From Betaproteobacteria bacterium (lineage in GTDB: Bacteria > Pseudomonadota > Gammaproteobacteria > Burkholderiales > Thiobacillaceae): a stretch of DNA of 64,000 nt. Positions within the stretch are counted from its first letter, which is position 1; every line of letters begins with the position of its first letter. The notes beneath the pieces are model-generated. The model was given only the letters and a program-made list of their open reading frames with translations, searched no databases and was not told the origin of the DNA. Positions 16,817-27,656 of this stretch are shown here, one piece after another. Location: the NCBI GenBank assembly GCA_016234655.1, contig JACRAU010000024.1, positions 55,467-119,466 of the forward strand, in the 5' to 3' direction. Both the position numbers and the translations under genes were made by a program.

Positions 16817-17474
16817 CGCCGTAGTCCTTGGCCATCTCCATGACCGAATCCCCGGCGCGGAAACGGTCGACGATCACGTCGGTGGGGACGGCAGCCTTCG
16901 AAAGCACGGGCCGGCCGAAGGACAGGCGCGGGTCGATGACGATGGCGCGTGGCTGGTCGGCGTCTGGCGCGGTGGTGCGGCTGTAGGGGAACAGCCGGAT
17001 CGGCGAGCCGGTGCGGTCGCGCTCGATGCGGGCCAGGGCCAGTTCGAATTCGCCACGTAGCGCTTCTTGCCCTTGCCGGGAGACATTCAAGAGTTGTGAG
17101 GCGTGCTCGACGAAAAGGTCGATGCCGTTGGTTCGGAATTCGCGGTCGGTCAAGGGCCTGTCGGCGCCGAGCTTGGAGCGGACGTATTGCACGCTTTCCC
17201 TGACCTTGGGCAAGGGGATTTTGTGATGGCGGCGGATGGCCGACAGAACGTGCAATTCGCAGAGGTTGGCGAAGGACAGTAGCCGTTTCTTGGGGTCGGC
17301 GGCATGTACTACGGGCTGGAATCGCCTTGGCGCGCCATCATGCGAGCGGTAGGCCTGGCCGAAACACCAAGCCTTGATTGTGGCCGGGGGCAAGTTGAGG
17401 ATGCGCGCGGCTTCACTCGCGCTGTAGGCAGGGCTGTCGAAGATGGAAATGTCCTTGTCGCCATGGGTTTTCAT
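16761..17474 (-). CDS. VapB45-like antitoxin (MerR-type HTH plus DUF433)
   Basis: A 237-residue protein. The N-terminal YSASEAARILNLPPATIKAW is a MerR-like helix-turn-helix, suited to autoregulation of the operon. The C-terminal AIVIDPRLSFGRPVL with TDVIVDRFRAGDSV and GVDENEIEEAL is a DUF433 antitoxin module that typically neutralises PIN-like toxins. It is the first gene of the pair and overlaps the toxin gene by 56 bases. The module lies between two copies of a 27-bp sequence from the clcA 3' end, which suggests it was inserted there. Confidence 0.82.
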   Translation of the reverse strand: MKTHGDKDISIFDSPAYSASEAARILNLPPATIKAWCFGQAYRSHDGAPRRFQPVVHAADPKKRLLSFANLCELHVLSAIRRHHKIPLPKVRESVQYVRSKLGADRPLTDREFRTNGIDLFVEHASQLLNVSRQGQEALRGEFELALARIERDRTGSPIRLFPYSRTTAPDADQPRAIVIDPRLSFGRPVLSKAAVPTDVIVDRFRAGDSVMEMAKDYGVDENEIEEALRFEQRRAA

Positions 17475-17541
17475 GCGTTTATGTTAGCCCGAAGACCAGT
17501 AACTGGGAACCCTTCGTGGCAGCGACGGCTCGGTCATCTGG

Positions 17542-18930
17542 CTATTTGCCGGCAGGTGTGTCCGAGCTTGATGCGCCGGCCTGGCGCAGATAGATCGCCG
17601 CCAGCGTGCGATACAGCGGCGGGCTGATCGCGCGCGAGATGGCCGAGGCGAGCAGGGCGACGATCATCAGGTCAATGACCAATTCGTAGCCGTCGATCAT
17701 TTCCATCACGATGACGAAGGCGGTGATCGGGGCCTGGGTGACGGCGGCGAGGAAGCCGGCCATGCACAGCGCGCTGGCCATGGCGACCAGGGTGTCGTTG
17801 TCGCCGGCCAGGAAGTGCAGGTTCTGGCCCAGGCCGGCGCCGATGGAGAGCGAGGGCGCGAAGATGCCGCCGGGCACGCCGCTGGCGAAGGAGATCAAGG
17901 TGGCGGCGAACTTGTCCAGGCCGAAGTGCCAAGGGATGTTCCGTTCGTCCGGGTCCATCAGCATGTGCTTGGCCTCGCCGTAGCCGGTGCCGTAGGTGAG
18001 GTCGCCCGAGACCCAGCCGATGATCGCGATCAACAGCCCGCAAAAGGCGGCGAACAGCACGGGCCGGTGCGCGCGCCAATGGCCGAGCCGGCCGGGCAGG
18101 CCGCTGGCGGCCAGGATGGACAGGCGGGCGAACAGGCCGCCGGCCACGCCGCAGACCAGGGCGGCGGCCAGCATCAGGCCGAGCGGGTGCGGGTTGTCCA
18201 AGCCGCTGGTGTTAAGCCAGCCGAAATAGGTGTAATTGCCGAAATAGGCCTGGGCCACGATGCCGGAGATGACGATGGCGGTGATGATCAGGCCGCTCAT
18301 GCGGTTCTCGATGCCGCGACTCAATTCCTCGATGGCGAACAGGATGCCGGCCAGCGGCGTGTTGAAGGCGGCGGCGATGCCGGCGGCGCCGCCGGCCGCC
18401 AGCAGGTGCGGCCGGCTGACTTGCAGCCGCTTGGGCAGGCGCTCGCCGATGGCGTGCATGATCGAGGCGCCGATCTGGACCATGGGGCCTTCGCGGCCGG
18501 TGGAGAAGCCGGCGAAGATCGCCCCGGCACCGAGCGCGATCTTGCCGAACACGATGCGTAGCGACAACAAGGGTTTGGGCAGGCGGTGATGGTGGCCGTG
18601 CTGCGCCATTTCGGCCATGACCTGGGGGATGCCGCTGCCTTCGGCGCCGCCGAAGAAACGGCGGGTGAGCCAGACGATCAAGGCACCACCCAAGGGGGCC
18701 GAGACGAAGACCCAGCCGGGGTATTCGCTGTTGAGCTCATGCAGGGTTTCGACCGCCGCCTCGGTCAACTTGGCGAACAGCACCGCAAGCAGGCCGATGC
18801 CGATGGCACCGCCCCAAAGGGCGAAGCGGCCGAGCCAAACGTCGCGATAGGCCGTCTGCCGACGGCGCAGGCGGTTCAGCCAGTTCGGTTTGGCGGTGGG
18901 GGTTGTGGGCGGGGGGCCGTCGGGCGTCAT
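17542..18930 (-). CDS. clcA: CLC-type H+/Cl- antiporter
   Basis: A 462-residue polytopic membrane protein. The CLC filter motifs are GSGIP (98-102), GREGPMVQIG (145-154) with gating Glu147, and FNTPLAGILFAIEEL, whose paired glutamates include the internal proton glutamate of exchangers rather than channels. Bacterial homologues exchange two chloride ions for one proton and support acid resistance. The C-terminal few residues differ from an alternative tail preserved 1.25 kb downstream next to a 27-bp duplication, so the 3' end has been replaced, apparently together with acquisition of the toxin-antitoxin module. Confidence 0.92.
   Translation of the reverse strand: MTPDGPPPTTPTAKPNWLNRLRRRQTAYRDVWLGRFALWGGAIGIGLLAVLFAKLTEAAVETLHELNSEYPGWVFVSAPLGGALIVWLTRRFFGGAEGSGIPQVMAEMAQHGHHHRLPKPLLSLRIVFGKIALGAGAIFAGFSTGREGPMVQIGASIMHAIGERLPKRLQVSRPHLLAAGGAAGIAAAFNTPLAGILFAIEELSRGIENRMSGLIITAIVISGIVAQAYFGNYTYFGWLNTSGLDNPHPLGLMLAAALVCGVAGGLFARLSILAASGLPGRLGHWRAHRPVLFAAFCGLLIAIIGWVSGDLTYGTGYGEAKHMLMDPDERNIPWHFGLDKFAATLISFASGVPGGIFAPSLSIGAGLGQNLHFLAGDNDTLVAMASALCMAGFLAAVTQAPITAFVIVMEMIDGYELVIDLMIVALLASAISRAISPPLYRTLAAIYLRQAGASSSDTPAGK
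17573..17599. repeat. 27-bp direct repeat, right copy (inside clcA)
   Basis: Perfect copy of 16318-16344 forming codons for AIYLRQAG in clcA. Downstream of it the current clcA ends SSSDTPAGK, different from the tail attached to the left copy. Confidence 0.9.
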
Positions 18931-18969
18931 CGCCGCGTATGTTAACGCGGCGGATGCGGCGCCGTCAGG

Positions 18970-21036
<2,067 letters not shown>

Positions 21037-21125
21037 GCGAACAGCTTGATTTAATGGGCGAAAGGATACACCGAATCGCCTCGGCCGCGTTGCGCTATCG
21101 TGCACTTAAAGACCATGATGAGCTT

Positions 21126-23786
21126 ATGAAAATCCACCGCCTATCCGCCGAAGACGCCCTGGCCAGCCTGCGCAGCCGGCGCGAGGGCCTGTCGCGTGCG
21201 GAGGCGGCCGCCCGCCTGCGCGAGTATGGCGAGAACCGGGTGGAGCGCCTGGCCCGGCCGCCCTGGTACCGGCTGCTGGCCAAGGAGTTCAGCCATCTGT
21301 TCGCCATCATCCTCTGGCTGGCGGCCGGCCTGGCCTTTTTCTCGGAATGGCGCGAGCCGGGCCAGGGCATGGCGGCCCTGGGCTGGGCGGTGCTCGGGGT
21401 GATCGCGGTCAACGGCCTGTTCTCCTTCTGGCAGGAATACCGGGCCGAGGCGGTGCTGGCCAAATTGGAGGCCCTGCTGCCGCAGGCGGTGACGGTACTG
21501 CGCGAGGGCGAGCGCCAGCGTCTGCCGGCCAGCCGGCTGGTGCCGGGCGACGTGGTGTTGCTCAGAGAGGGCGACGAGGTGCCGGCCGATTGCCGGGTGG
21601 TCGAGGCCTTCGGCGTGCGGGCGAACATGGCGGCGGTGACCGGCGAGTCGCTGCCCAAGGGCCGCGATGCGGAGCCGTCCACGGCCGACAGCCTGCTGGA
21701 TGCGAAGAACGTGCTGTTGGCCGGCACCTCGATTTTGGCCGGCGAGGCCCTGGCCGTCGCCTTCGCCACCGGCCGCCATACCGAATTCGGCCGCATCGCC
21801 CGCCTGTCGCAAAGCGCCGACGAACGGCGCTCGCCCTTGTATCTGGAGATTGCCCGGCTGTCGCGCTGGATCGGCCTGCTCGCCGCGTTGTTGGGCGCGG
21901 TCTTCTTCGCGGTCGGCCAAGCCATCGGCCAGCCGTTCTGGGCCAGCCTGATCTTCGCCATCGGCATCATCGTCGCCAACGTGCCGGAGGGCCTGTTGCC
22001 CACGGTCACCCTGTCGCTGGCCATGGCGGCGCGGCGCATGGCCCGGCGCCGCGCCCTGGTGCGCCACCTGCCGGCGGTGGAGACCCTGGGCGGGGCGACG
22101 GTGATCCTGTCCGACAAGACCGGCACCCTGACCCAGAACCGCATGGCGGTCGAGCGCCTGTACTTGGCCGGTCGCGAAGGCGCGCCGCAGGCGCTGGCGC
22201 CCTTGTTGCGGCAGGCGTTCGCCGCCGTCGTCGACATCGCCGGCCATTGCCATAGCCTGGAGTGGTTGGCCGGCGAGCGGCGGTTCAGCGGTGACCCGAT
22301 GGAGAAGGCGCTGGTGGCCCTGGCCGATGGCCTCGCGCCCGAACGGCCGCGCTACGCGCGGCGTGACGAGGTGCCGTTCGAGATGGAACGTCGGCGCATG
22401 GCCACCCTGCATGCGACCCCAACGGGCCTGCGGCTTTATGGCAAGGGTGCGTTGGAGGCGATGCTGCCCTTATGCGACCGCATGCAGACCGAGGCCGGCA
22501 TCGTGCCCTTGACCCCGGCCGAACGCGAGCGTCTGCTCGCGGCCGAGGCCAGCCTGGCCGAACAGGGCCTGCGCGTGCTGGCCTTGGCCTGGCGCGAGGT
22601 GGCCGAGGGCGAGGCCAAGACGGGTTGGGAGGCCGGTCTCATCCTGGCCGGCCTGGTCGGCCTGGCCGACCCGCCCCGGCCGGACGTGCCCCAGGCCATG
22701 GCCACCTGCAAGGCGGCCGGCATCCGGGTGTTCATGGTCACCGGCGACCACCCGCGCACGGCCTTGGCGGTGGCGCGCCAGATCGGCCTGGTCGACTCGG
22801 CCCAGCCCTTGCTGATGACCGGGCCGGAGCTGCGCCGGCTGTCGCCGACCCAGTTGCAATTGGCGCTGGATGCGCCGGAGGCGGTGTTCGCCCGGCTGTC
22901 GGCCGACCAGAAGCTCACCTTGGTCCAGGCCTTGCAGGCCAAGGGCCATATCGTGGCGGTGACCGGCGACGGGGTGAACGACGCGCCGGCCCTGCGCGCG
23001 GCCGATATCGGCGTGGCCATGGGCCGCAGCGGCACCGATGTCGCGCGCGAGGCGGCCGACCTGGTGCTGTTGGACGACCACTTCGCCACCATCGTCGCCG
23101 CCATCGAGGAGGGCCGCGCGGTCTACCAGAACCTGCGCAAGTTCCTGACCTACATCCTCACCTCCAACATCCCCGAGGTGGTGCCCTATCTCGCCTTCGT
23201 GCTGTTCAAGATCCCGCTGCCGCTCACCGTGATCCAGATCCTGGCGGTCGACCTGGGCACCGACATGCTGCCGGCCTTGGCCCTCGGCGCCGAGCCGCCG
23301 CACCCCGGCCTGATGCGCGAGCCGCCGAGACGCAGGGGCGAGCGCCTGCTGAGCTGGGGTCTGATCCAGCGCGCCTACCTGTTCCTCGGCCTGCTGGAGG
23401 CGGCGGCGGCCATGGCCGCCTTCTTTCATGTGTTGGAGCGGGGCGGTTGGCATGCCGGCCAGGTGCTGGCCTGGGACGATCCGCTCTATCTCGAGGCCAC
23501 CACGGCCACGCTGGCGGCGATCGTCGTCATGCAGATGGTCAACGTCTTCCTCTGCCGCGACCCCAGGCAATCGGTGTTCCGTCTGGGCTGGCTGGGCAAT
23601 CGCCTGATCTACCTGGGTTTGGCCGCCGAACTGATCATGATCCTGGTCATCGCCTACACCGATGCCGGCAACCGCGTCTTCGGCACCGCCCCGCTCGACC
23701 TTGGCGTCTGGCTCTACCTATTGCCCTTTGCCGGCGCGGTGCTGCTGCTGGAGGAGGCGCGCAAGGCCGTGGTGCGAAAGCGCTAA
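21126..23786 (+). CDS. Cation-transporting P-type ATPase (P2 type)
   Basis: An 886-residue transporter with the full P2-ATPase plan: cation ATPase N-terminus, actuator motif TGESLPKG, transmembrane PEGLLPTVTL, phosphorylation motif DKTGTLT with Asp330, nucleotide-binding KGALEAM, hinge TGDGVNDAPA at about 613, and a C-terminal membrane bundle. The PEGLLPTVTLSLAMAARRMARR segment is closer to Na+/K+-ATPase-like or Ca2+-type pumps than to heavy-metal ATPases, which would carry a CPC motif. The ion cannot be fixed from sequence. The ATG at 21126 starts the conserved region; the frame is open further upstream through the thiC leader, which is not coding. Confidence 0.92.
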   Translation: MKIHRLSAEDALASLRSRREGLSRAEAAARLREYGENRVERLARPPWYRLLAKEFSHLFAIILWLAAGLAFFSEWREPGQGMAALGWAVLGVIAVNGLFSFWQEYRAEAVLAKLEALLPQAVTVLREGERQRLPASRLVPGDVVLLREGDEVPADCRVVEAFGVRANMAAVTGESLPKGRDAEPSTADSLLDAKNVLLAGTSILAGEALAVAFATGRHTEFGRIARLSQSADERRSPLYLEIARLSRWIGLLAALLGAVFFAVGQAIGQPFWASLIFAIGIIVANVPEGLLPTVTLSLAMAARRMARRRALVRHLPAVETLGGATVILSDKTGTLTQNRMAVERLYLAGREGAPQALAPLLRQAFAAVVDIAGHCHSLEWLAGERRFSGDPMEKALVALADGLAPERPRYARRDEVPFEMERRRMATLHATPTGLRLYGKGALEAMLPLCDRMQTEAGIVPLTPAERERLLAAEASLAEQGLRVLALAWREVAEGEAKTGWEAGLILAGLVGLADPPRPDVPQAMATCKAAGIRVFMVTGDHPRTALAVARQIGLVDSAQPLLMTGPELRRLSPTQLQLALDAPEAVFARLSADQKLTLVQALQAKGHIVAVTGDGVNDAPALRAADIGVAMGRSGTDVAREAADLVLLDDHFATIVAAIEEGRAVYQNLRKFLTYILTSNIPEVVPYLAFVLFKIPLPLTVIQILAVDLGTDMLPALALGAEPPHPGLMREPPRRRGERLLSWGLIQRAYLFLGLLEAAAAMAAFFHVLERGGWHAGQVLAWDDPLYLEATTATLAAIVVMQMVNVFLCRDPRQSVFRLGWLGNRLIYLGLAAELIMILVIAYTDAGNRVFGTAPLDLGVWLYLLPFAGAVLLLEEARKAVVRKR

Positions 23787-23856
23787 GTCCCGCCCATGGG
23801 CGCTGTGCTACCATCCCGCGGACATTTTCGAACGCAAGAATTCGGACGAGGTAGAC

Positions 23857-24510
23857 ATGGAACTCGAACACGCCCGCCACAACATGATCGAACAACAGAT
23901 TCGCCCCTGGGACGTGCTGGACCAGCGGGTGCTCGACCTGCTCGGCAAGATCAAGCGCGAGGACTTCGTGCCGGCCATCTATCAATCGCTCGCCTTTGTC
24001 GACATGGAAATCCCGCTCGGCCACGGCGAGGCCATGTGGTCGCCCAAATTGGAGGCGCGTGCCCTGCAAAGCCTGGCCATCCAAGTAGCCGACCGGGTGC
24101 TCGAAGTCGGTACCGGCAGCGGCTATTTGACCGCCCTGCTGGCCAGCTTGGCGGCCGAGGTGGTCAGCGTCGAGATCGAGCCCGAATTCAAGGTCGAGGC
24201 CGAGAAGCGCTTGGCCGCGCACGGCCTCGATAATATCCGGCTGGAGCAGGGCGACGGCGCCCAGGGCTGGCAGCGTGGCGCGCCCTACGACGCGATCGTG
24301 CTGACCGGTTCGACGCCGGTGTTGTCCGAGGCCTTCCGGGAACAGCTCAAGATCGGCGGCCGCTTGTTCGCCGTGGTCGGCGAGGCCCCGGCCATGCGCG
24401 CGCGCTTGATCACGCGCGTGGGCGACGCGGCTTGGCGCGACGAAGTGCTGTTCGAAACCGAGATCAAGAGCCTGCGCAACGCCGCGCAGCCCGAACGCTT
24501 CGTGTTCTGA
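23857..24510 (+). CDS. pcm: Protein-L-isoaspartate O-methyltransferase family protein
   Basis: A 217-residue SAM-dependent methyltransferase. Motif I is VLEVGTGSGYLTALLA, and the family N-terminal segment MIEQQIRPWDVLD is clear. Members repair isoaspartyl residues, although this shorter betaproteobacterial branch is often annotated only by family. GAGG precedes the ATG at 23857. It is first in the pcm-rhodanese-tolC operon, 6 bases before the rhodanese start. Confidence 0.9.
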   Translation: MELEHARHNMIEQQIRPWDVLDQRVLDLLGKIKREDFVPAIYQSLAFVDMEIPLGHGEAMWSPKLEARALQSLAIQVADRVLEVGTGSGYLTALLASLAAEVVSVEIEPEFKVEAEKRLAAHGLDNIRLEQGDGAQGWQRGAPYDAIVLTGSTPVLSEAFREQLKIGGRLFAVVGEAPAMRARLITRVGDAAWRDEVLFETEIKSLRNAAQPERFVF

Positions 24511-24516
24511 CCCGGC

Positions 24517-24840
24517 ATGAAGCAGATACGGTCGTTCGAACTGAAGGCCTGGCTGGACGACCCGCGGCGCGAGAAACCGGTATTGCTCGACGTGCGGGAA
24601 CCCTGGGAGTTCGAGCTGTGTCGTATCGACGGTTCCATGCTGATCCCGATGGGCAGCGTGTTCAACCGGATCGGCGAGCTGGACCCGGCGCGGGAGACCG
24701 TGGTGATCTGCCACCACGGCGTGCGCAGTTATCACATTGCCCGCTTGCTGGAGCTGAACGGCTTTACCGACGTCATCAACCTGACTGGCGGCGTCGATGC
24801 CTGGGCCACGCAAGTGGATGCGGCCATGGCGACTTATTGA
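24517..24840 (+). CDS. Rhodanese-like sulfurtransferase
   Basis: A 107-residue single-domain rhodanese. The active-site loop VVICHHGVRS carries the catalytic cysteine, and VLLDVREPWEFELCRI is the conserved CH2A-like segment. It probably transfers sulfane sulfur in the cytoplasm; the acceptor is unknown. It sits between pcm and tolC, an arrangement conserved in betaproteobacteria without a known functional reason. Confidence 0.9.
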   Translation: MKQIRSFELKAWLDDPRREKPVLLDVREPWEFELCRIDGSMLIPMGSVFNRIGELDPARETVVICHHGVRSYHIARLLELNGFTDVINLTGGVDAWATQVDAAMATY

Positions 24841-24850
24841 AGGGATGGGG

Positions 24851-26152
24851 ATGTTGCGAATCGGGATGTTGCTTGCCTTGGGCCTTGCCGGCGGCGTTGC
24901 CGGCGCGGCCAATCTGGGCGAGGTCTATCGTCTGGCCAAGCAGAACGACGCAGTCTTCGCCTCGGCGCAAGAGGCCTACAAGGCCGGCCTGGAAAGGCTG
25001 CCGCAGGGCCGCGCCGCCTTGCTGCCCACCATCTCCCTGAACGCGAACACCCGGCAGAACGACAGCGACTCCAATCTCGGCGGCAGCAAAAGCTATCAGT
25101 CGCAGGGCTATGGCTTGGCGCTGACCCAGCCCCTGTTCCGCATGCAAAACCTGGAGACCTACGAACAAGGCAAGTTGCAGGCCCTGTTGGCCGAGCAACA
25201 GTTCAAGCTGGCCGAGCAGCAGTTGGCGTTGCGTGCGGCCCAGGCCTATTTCGACGTGTTGCAGGCCGAGGACGAACTGGCGGCGGCGCAAGCCGAGAAG
25301 CAGGCCTATGCCGAGCAACTGGCCCAGGCCAAGCGCAGCTTCGAGGTGGGCACCGCCACCATCGTCGACGCGCACAACGCCCAGGCTGCCCACGACGTGG
25401 CCTATGCGCGCGAACTCAAGGCGCAGAACGACCTGGAAGTGAAGCGCCGCGCGCTGGAAAGGCTGCTCGGCGCGCCGGCGCCGAAACTGGCGCGCCTAGG
25501 CGAACAGGCGAAGGTGGCCAGGCCCGAGCCGGACGAGATGGAGGCCTGGGTCAAACAGGCCGAGGCCAACGGCCTGTCGGTCGCGCAGGCCCAGACCGCA
25601 TGGGAGATCGCCCGGCGCGAGGCCGACAAGCAGCGCGGCGGCCATTACCCGACGCTCGATCTTGCGGCGAGCTACAGCGACAGCCGCAACGCCTCGGTCG
25701 GCACCGTCACCGGCGTCGATGTCAAAACCACCGTGCTCGGTCTGGAACTCAGCCTGCCGCTGTACCAAGGCGGCGCCACCAGTTCCAAGGTGCGCGAGGC
25801 GCTCGCGAACCAGGAGAAGGCCCGCCACGACCTGGACAACGTCCGGCGCCAGGCCGTGCTCGATGCGCGCCAGGCCTACCTCGGCGTGATCTCCGGCAAG
25901 GCGCAGATCGCCGCGCTGGAACAGGCCGTGCTGTCCAGCCAGGCGCAACTGGATTCCAGCCAACTCGGCCTGGAGGTCGGCGTGCGCACCCGGGTCGACG
26001 TGCTCAATGCGCAGCAGCAGCTCTATGCCAACAAGCGCCAACTCGCCGTGGCGCGCTATCAAACCCTGGTCGCGGGTTTGCAACTCAAGCTGGCGGCCGG
26101 CGGTTTGCAGGAAGCGGATGTGCAGGCCATCGACGGCCTGCTCAAAGACTGA
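24851..26152 (+). CDS. tolC: TolC-family outer membrane efflux/secretion channel
   Basis: A 433-residue precursor with a signal peptide (about 1-18, cleavage near AGA-AN) and two OEP repeats of long coiled-coil helices: the first ending near ALERLLGAPAP, the second containing LPLYQGGATSSKVREAL and VGVRTRVDVLNAQQQLY. TolC trimers form the outer-membrane exit duct of type I secretion systems and RND pumps; no inner-membrane partner is encoded here. ATG 24851 is preferred over 24845 because GAAGGG is at suitable distance. Confidence 0.93.
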   Translation: MLRIGMLLALGLAGGVAGAANLGEVYRLAKQNDAVFASAQEAYKAGLERLPQGRAALLPTISLNANTRQNDSDSNLGGSKSYQSQGYGLALTQPLFRMQNLETYEQGKLQALLAEQQFKLAEQQLALRAAQAYFDVLQAEDELAAAQAEKQAYAEQLAQAKRSFEVGTATIVDAHNAQAAHDVAYARELKAQNDLEVKRRALERLLGAPAPKLARLGEQAKVARPEPDEMEAWVKQAEANGLSVAQAQTAWEIARREADKQRGGHYPTLDLAASYSDSRNASVGTVTGVDVKTTVLGLELSLPLYQGGATSSKVREALANQEKARHDLDNVRRQAVLDARQAYLGVISGKAQIAALEQAVLSSQAQLDSSQLGLEVGVRTRVDVLNAQQQLYANKRQLAVARYQTLVAGLQLKLAAGGLQEADVQAIDGLLKD

Positions 26153-26154
26153 GC

Positions 26155-26222
26155 CGCCATTCGGCCCCGGGAGGGGCCTCCTACAGCCTTCGTGGGAGCG
26201 GCCTTTATGCCTTTTTGGGTAT
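26155..26222. repeat. Dispersed GC-rich repeat, family A
   Basis: CCCGGGAGGGGCCTCCTACAG followed by GTGGGAGCGGCCTTTATGCC between convergent tolC and waaA; inverse orientation of the copy at 13675. It may serve as a shared 3' end structure. Confidence 0.7.
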
Positions 26223-26239
26223 CCCGGCCGCGAATGTGG

Positions 26240-27475
26240 CTATCGCAATAGTTGCAGGATGCGCTCGGTCGCGCCGCGATGGCCTTGGGCGAAAGCCATG
26301 CCGGCCTCGCCCATTTGATTGCGCACGGCTGCCGCCTCAAACAATTCCCGTACCGCCTGCGCCAATGCCTCGGCATCTTGTATGCGCCGAGCCGCGCCGC
26401 GGCGCACGGCCTCTTCGCTGATGTCCTCGAAATTCCAGGTGTGCGGGCCGAGCAGCATGGGCTTGCCGGCGGCCGCGATCTCGATCGGGTTTTGCCCGCC
26501 GAAGGGCAGCAGGCTGCCGCCGATGACGGCGAGGTCGCAGGCCTGGGCATAGGCCGCCATCTCGCCCATGCTGTCGCCGAGAAAGACCCGATCTGTTTTG
26601 GCCGGTGCGCCGCCCTGGCTGCGCCGTGGGCAATTGAGACCGCGCGTCTCGATCAGCCGGGCCACCGCATCGAAGCGCTGGGGGTGGCGCGGCACGATGA
26701 CCAGCAAGAGATCGGGCAGGTCGAGCTGGGCCAGCACATCGAGCAGCAGCGCCTCTTCGCCGTCGCGGGTACTGGCGGCGAGCCAGACGAAGCGGCCGGC
26801 GAAGGCGCGGCGCAGCTCGGCGGCGCGGGCCTCGGTGTCGGGGGGCGGCGCGACATCGAACTTGAGATTACCGCAGACCGTGACCTGGCGGGCGCCCAGC
26901 TCGCGCAGTCGCGCCGCGTCGGCCTCGGTCTGCGCGGCGATGCCGGTGAGACTGGCGAGGGCCGGCCGGGCCAAGCGGCCGAAGCGGCGATAACCGCGGG
27001 CGGAGCGCCCGGACAAACGGGCGTTGACCAGGAACAAAGGCACGCCGTGCTGCGCGCATTCGGCATAGAGGCTGGGCCAGACCTCGGTCTCCATGACGAT
27101 GCCGAGCACGGGTCGCGTGCGTGTGAGGAAACGGCGCACCAGCCAGGGCAAGTCGTAAGGCAGATAGGCCTGGGTCACTGCGTCGCCGAACAAGGCTTGG
27201 CCGGTGGCGCGTCCGGTCGGCGTGGCATGGGTGAGCAGCAGGACATGGTCCGGCTGGCGCGCGAGTAGGGCGTGGATCAAGGGCGCGGCGGCGCGGGTCT
27301 CGCCGACCGAGACGGCATGCAGCCAGATGACCGGGCGGTCATCGGGCAGGGCGACGAAGCCCAGGCGCTCCGGCCAATGGCGCAGATATTCCGGCTGGCG
27401 GCGGGCGCGCCACAGCAGGTAGAGAAAGGCGAAGGGCAGGCCGAGCAGCCAGAGAAGGGTGTAGAGCCAGCGCAT
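26240..27475 (-). CDS. waaA: 3-deoxy-D-manno-octulosonic acid (Kdo) transferase
   Basis: A 411-residue GT30 enzyme adding Kdo to lipid IVA at the inner membrane during LPS synthesis. It has an N-terminal membrane anchor (LYTLLWLLGLPFAFLYLLW), the HAVSVGETRAAAPLI block with the catalytic Glu, and the C-terminal donor-binding LPFGGQNPIEIAAAGKP. The length is normal. A minus-strand TAGAAT box ends about 7 bases before the ATG, so the message may start at or next to the start codon. It converges with tolC and diverges from the polysaccharide operon. Confidence 0.95.
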   Translation of the reverse strand: MRWLYTLLWLLGLPFAFLYLLWRARRQPEYLRHWPERLGFVALPDDRPVIWLHAVSVGETRAAAPLIHALLARQPDHVLLLTHATPTGRATGQALFGDAVTQAYLPYDLPWLVRRFLTRTRPVLGIVMETEVWPSLYAECAQHGVPLFLVNARLSGRSARGYRRFGRLARPALASLTGIAAQTEADAARLRELGARQVTVCGNLKFDVAPPPDTEARAAELRRAFAGRFVWLAASTRDGEEALLLDVLAQLDLPDLLLVIVPRHPQRFDAVARLIETRGLNCPRRSQGGAPAKTDRVFLGDSMGEMAAYAQACDLAVIGGSLLPFGGQNPIEIAAAGKPMLLGPHTWNFEDISEEAVRRGAARRIQDAEALAQAVRELFEAAAVRNQMGEAGMAFAQGHRGATERILQLLR

Positions 27476-27476
27476 G

Positions 27477-27512
27477 GCGGCATTCTAGCGCGGCCGGGTG
27501 CTAGAATGCCGC
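27477..27512. promoter_or_regulatory. Inverted TAGAAT boxes between waaA and the polysaccharide operon
   Basis: GCGGCATTCTAG (27477-27488) and CTAGAATGCCGC (27501-27512) are perfect 12-bp inverted repeats. Each arm holds a TAGAAT -10-like hexamer, one per strand, fitting back-to-back divergent promoters. Confidence 0.45.
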
Positions 27513-27535
27513 GTGATTCCAGGGGCCGCTCAAGG

Positions 27536-27619
27536 CCGTCATTCCGGGCAAAGCGGAGACCCGGAATCCATGTGTCGTGAAGTGGTTCGTTCTGGATTCC
27601 CGCTTACGCGGGAATGACG
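27536..27619. repeat. Dispersed palindromic repeat, family B
   Basis: GCCGTCATTCCGGGC ... ACCCGGAATCCATG ... GGATTCCCGCTTACGCGGG ... AATGACG. The same GTCATTCC/GGAATCCA units occur in the MITE interior (16160-16271) and at 50099-50128. It separates the promoter-like region from the first gene of the operon. Confidence 0.7.
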
Positions 27620-27656
27620 AGCAAGAAACTTCTGCATTGGTTCCCTAGGGGTATTC

